23,459 bases of DNA from a virus, in the IMG/VR virus record IMGVR_UViG_3300028393_000343, positions 1 through 23,459 of that record; one strand, given 5' to 3'. The notes below the pieces were generated by a model. The model saw only the letters and a program-made list of their open reading frames with translations. It was not told the origin of the DNA and ran no database searches. The position numbers and the translations under genes are program-made. Below, in pieces: positions 1 to 8,975 of this stretch (positions are counted from its first letter, which is position 1; every line of letters begins with the position of its first letter).

Positions 1-4
1 TGCG

Positions 5-529
5 ATGCAAGAAATAATTGGTAAAATAAGAAAAGCAATCGAAGATGCATTAGTATCTGATGCATTATCGCCCGTTCTTAGTCAAATTAAAGCGGCCGCC
101 AAATATATTGTAGATGTATTAAAAGATATCAATTTCTTTTTGACACAATACATAGAAGCAGCAGCGCTTTTAATTGCCGCAGAAAGATATATTAATGGTC
201 TAATTACTTTCATCAAATCACTACCAGCATTACTTGCAGATGCGTTAAAAGAATGTTTAGATGCATTAGTAAATTCATTGTCGTATGCATTGACATCGAA
301 TAGCACAATAGATAGTGGTGGTGTATTACAACAGGTTAGAGATTTACAAAGTAATCTTGCATTAGCAGAATCCGCAACACAACAGGTAATTAATGGGGCA
401 AATGAAATTGTCAATAATTTTAATACTATTCCACAAAGTATAAGTGCAGGTTCAAATGCACTTATTAGTGCGATAAAAAATATTAAAAATAATCCACCAA
501 AACCTATAGTGAACGTAAACATTATTTAA
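5..529 (+). CDS. Unrecognised helical protein upstream of the spike gene (possibly 5'-truncated)
   Basis: I do not recognise this 174-residue protein. It is mostly alpha-helical in character, with alanine- and leucine-rich amphipathic stretches at about residues 35-95 and heptad-like helices at about 105-155, and it ends in a short proline-containing tail (NNPPKP). No signal peptide or convincing membrane segment is visible. The first ATG lies 4 bases from the window edge and the frame is open to the edge, so the true start may lie upstream. The stop is followed after 9 bases by the spike-like gene, whose Shine-Dalgarno sequence (AAGGA, 528-532) overlaps this stop. That tight coupling, inside a baseplate operon, suggests a virion or baseplate assembly role, but this is context only. 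Confidence 0.7.
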   Translation: MQEIIGKIRKAIEDALVSDALSPVLSQIKAAAKYIVDVLKDINFFLTQYIEAAALLIAAERYINGLITFIKSLPALLADALKECLDALVNSLSYALTSNSTIDSGGVLQQVRDLQSNLALAESATQQVINGANEIVNNFNTIPQSISAGSNALISAIKNIKNNPPKPIVNVNII

Positions 530-538
530 GGATATAGT

Positions 539-1435
539 ATGGCAAATCAATTACCTATCGGTAGTGTTTGGTTAACCTCAGAACAAAAACCAGGATCATA
601 TCCATATGTAAATGTTACACAAACGGAATCTGGTCATTTTCTGATGATGGACGATACACCAGGAAACGAAACAGTACGATTGCAACATGGAAAAATACAA
701 CAGTTACAACTATCGGATTCAGGACCAACGACAAACGCAGCAACATATTTACGAATGATGCCTGATGGATCAATGGAAACAATTGTTACTGGAAATAATT
801 TTACAGTAGTTGTTAATGACCATAACGTTAATGTTATTGGTGTATGCAATATTACGGTTAATGGTGATTCTAAATTACATGTGTATGGTGACTGTTTTTC
901 GCAAATTGATAGAAATTTAATTGCAAATATCAACGGACAAACTAAAATCCATGCAGAAAAAAACGTCGATATGTCTTGTGCGGGAACAATAGCAATTTCA
1001 GCAGGAAATCAAAGTAGTTTACTTGGTGGAGATATTCGTCTGTCAGCATCAGGAACAGTTCAGGTAAAAGGCGACTTAAATGTAAGCGGTTCGATTACTA
1101 GTGCATCAGCAATTAATGCAGCAACAAACTTGACTGCTGGTTACAAATGCTATGCTATTGGTGGTTTAGAAACACTAGGTGGTGCAAATATTGGATTCTC
1201 GACACCAGGACAATATATTCCTACTGGCGTTCTAACTGCTTCATCATTAGTACAAGCACCACAAATTATTGCTGGTATAGGTAATGTAGGTTTGATGAAA
1301 ACTATAATGACCAGTGATATGGGTGGATTCTTGTCTCAATTTAGAACAATATTTAATATTCATAGCAATCGTGGATATGGAAACGATATACCTGATGTAG
1401 GTACAGGACCAGCACCGATAGGTTTTACAATTTAA
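539..1435 (+). CDS. Baseplate central spike-like protein (gp5/VgrG-type beta-helix, no lysozyme domain)
   Basis: This 298-residue protein probably forms the trimeric membrane-piercing spike under the tail tube. Residues 39-50 (DTPGNETVRLQH) match the conserved entry segment of gp5/VgrG-type spikes. Residues about 80-185 show the alternating short beta repeats (VxVxG spacing) of a triple-stranded beta-helix. T4 gp5 is 575 residues and carries OB-fold and lysozyme domains; neither is evident here, so this looks like the needle part only, with any hub domain encoded elsewhere. The C-terminus (about 265-298) reads FNIHSNRG then TGPAP, which resembles the metal-binding HxH tip of P2 gpV-type spikes but with Asn277 where the second His would be. 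The start has an AAGGA Shine-Dalgarno 6 bases upstream. The spike assignment is by motif and position; the tip comparison is from memory of the family. Confidence 0.7.
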   Translation: MANQLPIGSVWLTSEQKPGSYPYVNVTQTESGHFLMMDDTPGNETVRLQHGKIQQLQLSDSGPTTNAATYLRMMPDGSMETIVTGNNFTVVVNDHNVNVIGVCNITVNGDSKLHVYGDCFSQIDRNLIANINGQTKIHAEKNVDMSCAGTIAISAGNQSSLLGGDIRLSASGTVQVKGDLNVSGSITSASAINAATNLTAGYKCYAIGGLETLGGANIGFSTPGQYIPTGVLTASSLVQAPQIIAGIGNVGLMKTIMTSDMGGFLSQFRTIFNIHSNRGYGNDIPDVGTGPAPIGFTI

Positions 1436-1457
1436 TGTATATTATAGGGAATAAATG

Positions 1458-2300
1458 ATGGCAACAAATACATTTGACAGGTTTCATTATAATTTTGATA
1501 GCACTAAGTTTGGTGATGCAATTAATTTGTCTGACCAAAGTGTTAATGTATTGAATCAAATTACAACTAGCAGTCCAATTTCAGAATGGCAAAAAGTTGC
1601 ATTGGCTAACGGTCCACTGAATAGGCGTGATTACTTTAAGAATCCTGTTGCTAATGTGACTTCTGATTTGATCGATACGTTGAATAGTTTAGCAAATACA
1701 GCAAACGGAGCAGTTTTTACCAATGATAGTGGAAATTTGCAATATAATCTTACGGGTCTCGGTGCAGAGAAAAGAATAAAACTATTACAGGCATTTTGGT
1801 CACATACAAATAATGTTTCTGGATATTCAGCAAATGTGGGGTCACAACTTTCTCCAGTTTATGATACGATAAAAGGTTTAGGAACTCAAACGACTATGAT
1901 CCTAAATACAACAGATGGTGTATCCAATGCAATTGGCATGTTAGGTTGTATGACTAGTTTATTCATTGGTGGTGAACTCACTGCAAATGTGGTTCAATTT
2001 CAACAGGCCAATACAGATATTGCAAATGGGTTAATTCAAACATTTTTTCCATCAGGTGTTAGTTGCAATATTTCAGCAGAAATGTGCAATAGTATTAATG
2101 TAGCATTGAATGGATTGAGTACAATGGTATATGACAGAATAAATGGTGATTGGTATTTTTATCAATCAGCAGGTTCAGTTAGCAAAGACAGTTCTTTTTT
2201 GAATCAGTTTTCAAGTTTGAGCAACACTCAAGAATATTTGATTAAAAATCTGATTGGAACAGACAAATTGAAGGCAAATGTCATTACAAATGCAGCATAA
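1458..2300 (+). CDS. Unrecognised baseplate-region protein
   Basis: I do not recognise this 280-residue protein. It is soluble-looking, with a tyrosine- and asparagine-rich N-terminus, a glycine- and serine-rich middle (about residues 105-165) that may be flexible, two mid-protein cysteines, and a C-terminal helical end. Two tandem ATGs occur at 1455 and 1458. The AGGGA Shine-Dalgarno at 1446-1450 is only 4 bases from the first but 7 from the second, so I choose 1458 (protein beginning MATNTF). It lies between the spike-like gene and gene 25, where T4-like phages keep hub and wedge proteins, so a baseplate role is likely by position only. Its stop overlaps a late-promoter-like CATAAATA. Confidence 0.72.
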   Translation: MATNTFDRFHYNFDSTKFGDAINLSDQSVNVLNQITTSSPISEWQKVALANGPLNRRDYFKNPVANVTSDLIDTLNSLANTANGAVFTNDSGNLQYNLTGLGAEKRIKLLQAFWSHTNNVSGYSANVGSQLSPVYDTIKGLGTQTTMILNTTDGVSNAIGMLGCMTSLFIGGELTANVVQFQQANTDIANGLIQTFFPSGVSCNISAEMCNSINVALNGLSTMVYDRINGDWYFYQSAGSVSKDSSFLNQFSSLSNTQEYLIKNLIGTDKLKANVITNAA

Positions 2301-2303
2301 ATA
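2296..2303 (+). promoter_or_regulatory. Weak candidate T4-type late promoter motif (CATAAATA)
   Basis: CATAAATA matches the NATAAATA consensus used by T4-like marine phages for sigma-gp55 late transcription. It overlaps the stop of the preceding gene and lies only 4 bases before the gene 25 ATG. Transcription would therefore begin at or just past that ATG and give a leaderless or truncated message. The motif also occurs by chance inside genes in this AT-rich DNA, so it may be coincidental. Confidence 0.2.
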
Positions 2304-2307
2304 ACAT

Positions 2308-2700
2308 ATGGCAAACTTAACAAAAATATACTCAGACATCGATTTAACGTTTACCCGTGTTCCTGGGACCAATGATGTGGCCTTGAGTTATGACGAACAA
2401 GCAGTAATTCGTTCTGTTAGAAACATTTTATTGACTAATCGGTTTGAGAGACTATTTCAACCTGATATTGGTTCTGCTGTTCAATTAATGTTGTTTGAGA
2501 ATCTGTCTCCTTCTATAGCAAATACGCTTGAATTGGAGATAAAAACAACATTAGAAAATGAAGAACCTAGAGTATCATCTACGACTGTTAAAGTGACACC
2601 CGACTACGACAAAAACGGATATTATGTAAATTTAACGTTTTACATAGGAAATAATACGCAACCTACAGTGGTGGGTTTTCTTTTAGAGAGGTCTAGATAA
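2308..2700 (+). CDS. 25: Baseplate wedge subunit gp25-like
   Basis: Gp25 is a small structural wedge protein that helps link the inner baseplate to sheath assembly; it is homologous to TssE of type VI secretion and to the so-called gpW/gp25 lysozyme-like family. The 130 residues nearly equal T4 gp25 (132). The hallmark segment is at residues 45-63, with RFERLFQPDIGS followed by a hydrophobic LFE turn, and the C-terminal half carries the beta strands ending in VGFLLERSR. No convincing Shine-Dalgarno precedes the ATG, unlike most neighbours, so initiation may rely on coupling or a leaderless transcript. The stop overlaps the start of gene 6 (TAATG), as expected for a stoichiometric wedge operon. 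Confidence 0.93.
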   Translation: MANLTKIYSDIDLTFTRVPGTNDVALSYDEQAVIRSVRNILLTNRFERLFQPDIGSAVQLMLFENLSPSIANTLELEIKTTLENEEPRVSSTTVKVTPDYDKNGYYVNLTFYIGNNTQPTVVGFLLERSR

Positions 2701-4775
2701 TGGCAACGGCCAACAATAATTTGCAGATTTCGGAATTAGATTTCAATAATATCAAAGCAAGTCTTACAAGCTTTCTAAAAAGTCAGGACACATTCAAGGA
2801 CTATAATTTTACAGGTTCTGGTCTAAATGTACTTCTTGATGTTTTAGCATACAATACTCAATATAATGCATACTATCTGAATATGGTGGCAAATGAGATG
2901 TTCTTAGATAGTGCAACACAAAGAGAATCTGTAGTTTCTCACGCAAAAGAATTGAATTATATACCAAGATCAGTGATTACACCGACTGCAACAGTAGATG
3001 TGGTAGTAACAGGACTCAGCACAAATTCATTAACATTACCAAAATATTCAACATTTATTTCTGAAAATATTGATGGAAAAAATTATCCTTTCGTAAGTAT
3101 TGACAATCAGACAGTTAATGTTGTTGCCAATACAGCAACATTCAGTAACCTAACAATCAAACAAGGTATTCCTGTAACGTATAGTTTTACTTATAATCAG
3201 ACATCAAATTTAAAAGCAATGTTTGATTTACAAGATATGAATGTGGATACAACTACACTGGAAGTTGAGGTATACCCCAATTCTTCAAATAGTGAATATG
3301 ATGTATATAATCTATCTAATGACTATCTGACATTGAATGGTGAATCTAAAGTATATTTTCTACAAGAAGGAATAAATGGTAAATATCAAATATATTTTGG
3401 CGACGGAGTTTTGGGTAAACAATTAGAAGATGGTAGCAAAGTATCAGTATCGTATATCGTGACAAAAGGTATGGCGGCCGCTGGTGCAAATAATTTCACT
3501 CTTACAACATCACTAGGTGGTACTGCGGTAGTCAACTCTTTGACTTCGGCAACATCTGGTTCAGACAGAGAATCAATCGATTCGATTAAGTTTCAAGCAC
3601 CAAAAGCGTATTCTGCACAAAATCGTGCAGTCAGTAAAAATGATTATATTACTGCAATTCAACAAAATAATTTAGGTTTCTCTTTTGATTCTGTTAATGT
3701 ATGGGGTGGAGAACAAAATGATCCACCAGTGTATGGCCAAGTCTTTATATCAATGAAACCTGCAGGTGCGTATGTATTTACAGAAACGCAAAAACAACGA
3801 ATTATTTCTGAAGTTATTAAACCTGTTAGCATTCTTACGGTAACACCAACGATTGTTGATCCCGACTATATCTATATTAAATTAAATATAACTGCTTATT
3901 ATGATCCAACAAAAACTAATTTAACTGCGGCACAATTAGAAAATGGAATAAAAAATTCTGTTCAGAATTTTGCAGCAAATACATTAAATACATTCAATTC
4001 AACATTTAATTCGTATGAATTATTAACTACAATTCAAAATTATGACCAGTCAGTCATTACGAGTGAATTTAAAATAAATTTGCAGAAGAAGTTTTTTCCA
4101 AATTTGACAGGACCAACTACATATAATTTGTATTATAATACTCCACTAGAAAAAGGAATATTATTAAGTGGTATAAGTAGTTCGCCAGGATTACAATTTA
4201 GAGATCCTTTAACTCCAACACTCATAATCGATCAAATTTATATCGAAGAAGTCCCATCTTCAACGCATGGAGTTGAGTCTTTGTCGATTTTGAATCCAGG
4301 ATTTGGATATCAATATGCACCAACAATAACAATATTAGGTGATGGTACAGGAGCAACAGCACATGCAGTCATCGTTGCTGGTTCAATTTATAGTATTGTT
4401 ATCGATACACCAGGTGATGGATATACAAGTGCGATTGCAACAGTCACACCACACCCTGGAGATACAACAGGTAAATTAGCATCATTAACAGTGAATCTTG
4501 CCGGTAGATATGGTACACTAAGAACATATTATAATAATACAAAAAATGTCAAGACAATATATAATTCTAATATCGGAACAGTAGATTATCAGACTGGACT
4601 TGTAACTTTAAATGGATTTAATCCAATTAACGTCGATAATGATTTAGGTCAACTTGCAGTGACAGTCACGCCAACATCATCTATTATTTCATCATCATAT
4701 AATAGAATAATTACAGTTGATCCTTATGATCCAACAGCAATTACAGTCAGTCTCATAGCAAAAACTAATAAATGA
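2700..4775 (+). CDS. 6: Baseplate wedge subunit gp6-like (baseplate J family), with added GxGY module
   Basis: Gp6 dimers form the continuous inner ring of the baseplate and join the wedges together. Residues 46-72 hold the classic block LDVLAYNTQYNAYYLNM followed by a buried FLDSA. A FGDGVLGKQL turn lies near residue 235, and the SIKFQAP...QNRAVSKNDY block at about 290-316 is the baseplate-J core signature. At 691 residues it slightly exceeds T4 gp6 (660). The extra length is near the C-terminus, where about residues 527-585 hold a GFGYxxAPTIxIxGDGxGA beta module that recurs in three neighbouring proteins. An AGAGAGG Shine-Dalgarno (2685-2691) sits inside the end of gene 25. The stop overlaps the next start as ATGA. 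Confidence 0.93.
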   Translation: MATANNNLQISELDFNNIKASLTSFLKSQDTFKDYNFTGSGLNVLLDVLAYNTQYNAYYLNMVANEMFLDSATQRESVVSHAKELNYIPRSVITPTATVDVVVTGLSTNSLTLPKYSTFISENIDGKNYPFVSIDNQTVNVVANTATFSNLTIKQGIPVTYSFTYNQTSNLKAMFDLQDMNVDTTTLEVEVYPNSSNSEYDVYNLSNDYLTLNGESKVYFLQEGINGKYQIYFGDGVLGKQLEDGSKVSVSYIVTKGMAAAGANNFTLTTSLGGTAVVNSLTSATSGSDRESIDSIKFQAPKAYSAQNRAVSKNDYITAIQQNNLGFSFDSVNVWGGEQNDPPVYGQVFISMKPAGAYVFTETQKQRIISEVIKPVSILTVTPTIVDPDYIYIKLNITAYYDPTKTNLTAAQLENGIKNSVQNFAANTLNTFNSTFNSYELLTTIQNYDQSVITSEFKINLQKKFFPNLTGPTTYNLYYNTPLEKGILLSGISSSPGLQFRDPLTPTLIIDQIYIEEVPSSTHGVESLSILNPGFGYQYAPTITILGDGTGATAHAVIVAGSIYSIVIDTPGDGYTSAIATVTPHPGDTTGKLASLTVNLAGRYGTLRTYYNNTKNVKTIYNSNIGTVDYQTGLVTLNGFNPINVDNDLGQLAVTVTPTSSIISSSYNRIITVDPYDPTAITVSLIAKTNK

Positions 4776-7537
4776 TAGAAACTAGTCAAAAAACATCGTT
4801 ACTTGTCAAGTATCAACTTCCTGAATTTATTCGGGATAATCCTTCATACTCTAAATTTGTAGAATTTTTGCAAAAATATTATGAGTGGACGGAGCAGAAT
4901 GACAACATCTATGACAGATCAAAGAATCTTTTAAATTATCAAGATATTGATAATACATCAAATGAATTTCTACAATATTTTTATAATGATCTACTGCCTT
5001 ATTTTCCAACTAAGATTGCCGCAGACAAACGAAAAGTATTAAAGATAGCAAAAGAATTATATAAAACAAAAGGAACACCAAATTCATATAAGTTTCTTTT
5101 TAGAGCATTTTATAATTCAGATGTTGATATTTTCTATACAAAAGATGCCGTTCTTAGGGCATCTTCAGGTAAATGGTACTTACCTAAAAGTTTAAAACTT
5201 GCCACGGAAGATAGAAATTTTTTAAAAACAAACAATCTTAGAATATTTGGTGAAACATCAAAATCAATTGCAACAATCGAAAATTCAGTTGTTGCTGGAA
5301 CAAAAACAGAAATATTCATTTCCAATATTGAACGTCTGTTTCAGTCAGGTGAAACGGTTCGTATTGTTGATAATAATAATCAATCTGTTTATTTTTTAGA
5401 TGGAAAAATAGTTCAACCAGATACACCAGGCGCAGAAATACTAAGAGCAAAACTTGTTGGTCAAATTAGTTCAGTAAATATTGATCCAAAAAATAGAGGA
5501 ACACTTTATCGTGTTGGTGATCCTGTTGTTTTTTATGGTGGATTAAATTCAATTACAGGTTATGGTGCGACCGCATTGATTGGTTCAGTAACCTCTGGTT
5601 CTATTCAACGTGTTCTTGTTGCTACTGGTGGGTATGGGTACACCGAAGCACCAAATACAGTTATTGATGTGACAAATGCGCCTGGAGCAATACTGACTGT
5701 TGGTAGTGTGGATACAACGAAGCCAGCAAATGTAACTTTTCTTCCAAGTGATACTATTGCTTTATCTGTATATACAACAATTGGTAATACACAATATTCA
5801 TTCTTTTCAAACAACATGACCGCAAATGCAAATACAAAATTGTCTGATGCATTTGAATTTTTATCATATACAACATATCCAATTTCTTCGGTTATTGTAC
5901 AAAATGGTGGTGGAGGAATTTTTGATATTCCAGTTGTTACTGCTCGATCTTTATTTTCAAATAATATTTCTCGCCTCGCAGGATTTCCACCAGAAAATAA
6001 TTTAGCAGCATTAGGTATTCTTGCACCAATGATTATTCAAAATGGTGGTTTGGGCTATGTTGCAAATGATAAAATCATTATCTCTGGCGGTTCGGGAACA
6101 GGTGCATTTGCAAATGTAACAAATGTCTCATCAAATGGTACCATAACTCAAGTCGATTATGTTTATGATGGAGATATTGTTGATTATCCATTAGGTGGGT
6201 TTGGATACAAAATAGATAATTTACCAAGATTGAGTGTTGTTTCTGCAAATGCACAAGCATATGGTGCGTCTATAGCAGTTCGCGGAATCTTGGGTGCGGG
6301 TGCAACATTCTCAGTTCAAACAGATCGTGTTGGTGCTATTACCACAATTAATGTATCAGATTTTGGTGAAGATTATGTTGCTGCACCAAACGTATCGTTA
6401 AGAATTCAAGATATGGTAGTTTCTAATTTGAGTATTAGTTTATTACCACAAAAAGATGACATTGTGTATCAAGGCACATCATATAATACCTCAAGCTATC
6501 ATGCAAATGTTGCATCAGTCACGTTACTTGTTCCTGATGATGATCCTAGAAAGAGTTTATATAATCTTAGAGTATATAATTATACATCAACACCAAATAC
6601 ATCATTAACTCTGAATACAAATTCTGGTGTTGTGATGAACACATCTTCGTATCCATATGCAAATACTGTTGGTTATAATTTAGATGGTTTAAAAACTTAC
6701 GGTGATGGAACAGCAAAAGCAGCTGCAAAATTTTTAAATGGCTTAACAATTGGTCAAGGTCAATACCTAGATACAACGGGACAACCCAGTTCTTTTGATG
6801 TTTTGCAAAATCAAGAATATAATAATTACACATATAAATTGACAGTAGAAAAAGAAATTGCAAAATACAGAGAACCATTACTAAACTTGTTGCACCCAAC
6901 AGGAACACATGTTATTGGTAGATATGCTGTTAAATCTTCTGCTAATGTTACGCCATATGTGACAAATACAATGACAAGAGGTCACACGTTAGCATATTAC
7001 GTTGATGCAGTAGGTTCATATGCAACAATGCAAGCAGATTTTACAAATCAAAGTAATAATATAATTACTTTGCATAATCTTAAACCAACAACAAATATTG
7101 CAGCATTTATAAATTCTAATAATTGGATTGAATTAAATTCTGAAACTGGACCAAATGTATACTCTCAAGTCATTTCAGTTGATGCAACATCGAACACCAT
7201 AATTATTAAAGATAATGTATGGTTAACTTTTGCTAATGTTGCTTATGTTACAGGAAACTCTGGTTCTAACGTCATAAATATAACATCACTGACAGGATCA
7301 TATGATATCATAAACAATGGAAATTACAGTAATACTGCGTATCCATTACATGATATTGTTTTTGCTGGAGATATAATTCTAGTTGCTAATAATACACAAA
7401 AGACAGTATCTGGTGTTGATTATGATGCAGGATTACTATTCTTGAGTTCAAACTTAACAGCAGATGCAAATTCGGTAATGTCTGTTAATAGAACGGCAAA
7501 TACAACAAATGTTAAAATATTCGCAACCAATCAATAG
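4772..7537 (+). CDS. 7: Baseplate wedge gp7-like structural protein
   Basis: This 921-residue protein sits exactly between genes 6 and 8, the position of T4 gene 7 (1032 residues), whose product is the long peripheral wedge arm. Residues 16-39 (LPEFIRDNPSYSKFVEFLQK then YYEW) form the N-terminal signature I associate with the gp7-like proteins of marine T4-like phages. Residues up to about 125 are helical, with a conserved-looking KGTPNSYKFLFRAFY segment. The rest is beta-rich and includes several GGxGY modules at about residues 282-300, 418-485 and 529-545. Another helical patch at about 690-720 (YKLTVEKEIAKYREPLLNLL, then HPTGTHV) precedes a beta-rich C-terminus. The start overlaps the gene 6 stop (ATGA) with no clear Shine-Dalgarno, which suggests translational coupling. 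The name rests on gene order and the N-terminal motif. Confidence 0.75.
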   Translation: MIETSQKTSLLVKYQLPEFIRDNPSYSKFVEFLQKYYEWTEQNDNIYDRSKNLLNYQDIDNTSNEFLQYFYNDLLPYFPTKIAADKRKVLKIAKELYKTKGTPNSYKFLFRAFYNSDVDIFYTKDAVLRASSGKWYLPKSLKLATEDRNFLKTNNLRIFGETSKSIATIENSVVAGTKTEIFISNIERLFQSGETVRIVDNNNQSVYFLDGKIVQPDTPGAEILRAKLVGQISSVNIDPKNRGTLYRVGDPVVFYGGLNSITGYGATALIGSVTSGSIQRVLVATGGYGYTEAPNTVIDVTNAPGAILTVGSVDTTKPANVTFLPSDTIALSVYTTIGNTQYSFFSNNMTANANTKLSDAFEFLSYTTYPISSVIVQNGGGGIFDIPVVTARSLFSNNISRLAGFPPENNLAALGILAPMIIQNGGLGYVANDKIIISGGSGTGAFANVTNVSSNGTITQVDYVYDGDIVDYPLGGFGYKIDNLPRLSVVSANAQAYGASIAVRGILGAGATFSVQTDRVGAITTINVSDFGEDYVAAPNVSLRIQDMVVSNLSISLLPQKDDIVYQGTSYNTSSYHANVASVTLLVPDDDPRKSLYNLRVYNYTSTPNTSLTLNTNSGVVMNTSSYPYANTVGYNLDGLKTYGDGTAKAAAKFLNGLTIGQGQYLDTTGQPSSFDVLQNQEYNNYTYKLTVEKEIAKYREPLLNLLHPTGTHVIGRYAVKSSANVTPYVTNTMTRGHTLAYYVDAVGSYATMQADFTNQSNNIITLHNLKPTTNIAAFINSNNWIELNSETGPNVYSQVISVDATSNTIIIKDNVWLTFANVAYVTGNSGSNVINITSLTGSYDIINNGNYSNTAYPLHDIVFAGDIILVANNTQKTVSGVDYDAGLLFLSSNLTADANSVMSVNRTANTTNVKIFATNQ

Positions 7538-7544
7538 ATAAGTT

Positions 7545-8966
7545 ATGGCAAATCAATCTCTCTTTACATATGCAGGAAAAGTAGCAGAAGTAGAACACGT
7601 TTACTTCTCACCTATTGCAACTCTGCCTGCACCAATTAATCAAGTAATTGGTACAACATATTGTTTTTTGTCAAAAGTTCATCCTTGGTTCAATGAAAAC
7701 GATCCTCCGGTACCACAACAGGATCAGAAATACATAAAAAATGTGTTCAAGAACATGTTTGTAGCAAAAAGAGTACGAGCTAATAATATATCTCCAGTTG
7801 CAGAAAGAATAGACTGGACAACAGGCACAGTGTATGATTATTATCAAGATGACATTGATCTGTTTCAGACAGATTCCAATGGTAAATTAATTTATAAATT
7901 TTATGTAAAAAATAGGTACGATCAAGTTTTTAAATGTCTTTGGAACAGTTATAATACAACGTCAGTAAACGAGCCATTTTTTCAACCCGGAACATATGGA
8001 ACAAATAATATCTTTACTGGTGCTGATGATGGATATAAATGGAAATATATCTATACCGTAGATTTAGCATCAAAACAAAATTTTATGGATGCAAATTATA
8101 TGCCTGTTCCAGTTGGGGCATATACACCAAACGGACTGCAAACCAATCCAACTTCAAAAATTAAATGTGGATATGGAAGTATTGATGTAATTAACGTACT
8201 AGAGAATGGCAGTGATTATGATCCAGTAACAAATGTTGTCTCTGTAGTAATTACTGGAGATGGAATTGGTGCATCAGCAACAGCAGAAGTTGCCAATGGA
8301 GCAATAAGCAATATTATTGTCACAAACCCAGGGATGAATTATACTACTGCAACAGCGACTATCGTATCAGATAACGGTAGTGGTGCAGTATTGTATGCGC
8401 CTACATCACCAATAGGTGGTCATGGATTTGATGCGGTGTCAGAACTTGGTTGCTCAAAAGTTATGTTTGTTACTGAATTCAACGGTTCAGAAGGTGGACT
8501 CATTCCAACAGATATGGAATATAGACAATTAGGATTAGTAATTAATCCTGTTGCATTGAGTACCTATGTTGAAGCAACAGACACGGCAAATCCAGCAGAA
8601 GGAGTAATATATAAAACAACAATGGATTTTGTAGTATCATCTGGATTTGGAATATATGTTAGTGATGCACTAGTATTTCAGGTACCAATAGGTGCACCAG
8701 TAGACATAAACAATGCATGTTTTATTGGAACAGTTTTGAGTTTCAATCAAACAACAAATGTAATCAAGTTAATAAATACTACAGGAACGTATATAACTAA
8801 TGCTCCAGTATACGGAAATACATCTAAGACAACTCGAACTTTGTTATCAGTAAGTTTACCAGATTTTCAAGTATTGTCTGGATATTTATCATATATTGAA
8901 AATCGATCAGGCATTCAAAGAAGTGCAGACGGCATAGAACAAGTAAAAATTGTATTACAATACTAA
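7545..8966 (+). CDS. 8: Baseplate wedge subunit gp8-like, enlarged
   Basis: Gp8 is a dimeric wedge protein that binds gp7 and gp10 in the baseplate. Residues 43-57 (SKVHPWFNENDPPVP), about 66-102 (FKNMFVAKRV, then RIDWTTGTVYDYY) and about 117-170 (KFYVKNRYDQVFKCLWN, then DDGYKWKYIYT) fit the gp8 fold signature. T4 gp8 is 334 residues; this protein has 473. Part of the excess is a GxGY-type beta module at about residues 215-277, similar to those in gp6, the gp7-like protein and the 720-residue protein downstream. The gene follows the previous stop by 7 bases with only a weak Shine-Dalgarno, so its translation probably depends on ribosomes from upstream. Confidence 0.9.
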   Translation: MANQSLFTYAGKVAEVEHVYFSPIATLPAPINQVIGTTYCFLSKVHPWFNENDPPVPQQDQKYIKNVFKNMFVAKRVRANNISPVAERIDWTTGTVYDYYQDDIDLFQTDSNGKLIYKFYVKNRYDQVFKCLWNSYNTTSVNEPFFQPGTYGTNNIFTGADDGYKWKYIYTVDLASKQNFMDANYMPVPVGAYTPNGLQTNPTSKIKCGYGSIDVINVLENGSDYDPVTNVVSVVITGDGIGASATAEVANGAISNIIVTNPGMNYTTATATIVSDNGSGAVLYAPTSPIGGHGFDAVSELGCSKVMFVTEFNGSEGGLIPTDMEYRQLGLVINPVALSTYVEATDTANPAEGVIYKTTMDFVVSSGFGIYVSDALVFQVPIGAPVDINNACFIGTVLSFNQTTNVIKLINTTGTYITNAPVYGNTSKTTRTLLSVSLPDFQVLSGYLSYIENRSGIQRSADGIEQVKIVLQY

Positions 8967-8975
8967 AGGAATAAA

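Noticed and set aside
82-522. Minus-strand open frame of 146 codons antisense to the first gene
   Set aside because: It is fully antisense to a better-supported + strand gene, with no ribosome site or recognisable protein; every supported gene in the window is on the + strand.
92-3481. Two GC-only 8-bp palindromes (GCGGCCGC at 92-99 and 3474-3481) in AT-rich DNA
   Set aside because: Each encodes ordinary Ala/Gly-type codons in a gene. Two occurrences are too few to suggest a recognition or packaging signal.
6567-6908. Minus-strand open frame of 113 codons inside the gp7-like gene
   Set aside because: Its composition is that of reverse-complemented AT-rich coding DNA, with unusual His, Leu and Gln richness and no motif; it is a shadow of the gp7-like gene.
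7274-8777. Further ATAAATA late-promoter-like matches, for example near 7273 and 8770
   Set aside because: They lie deep inside coding sequence with no suitably placed start, and such motifs are expected by chance at this base composition.
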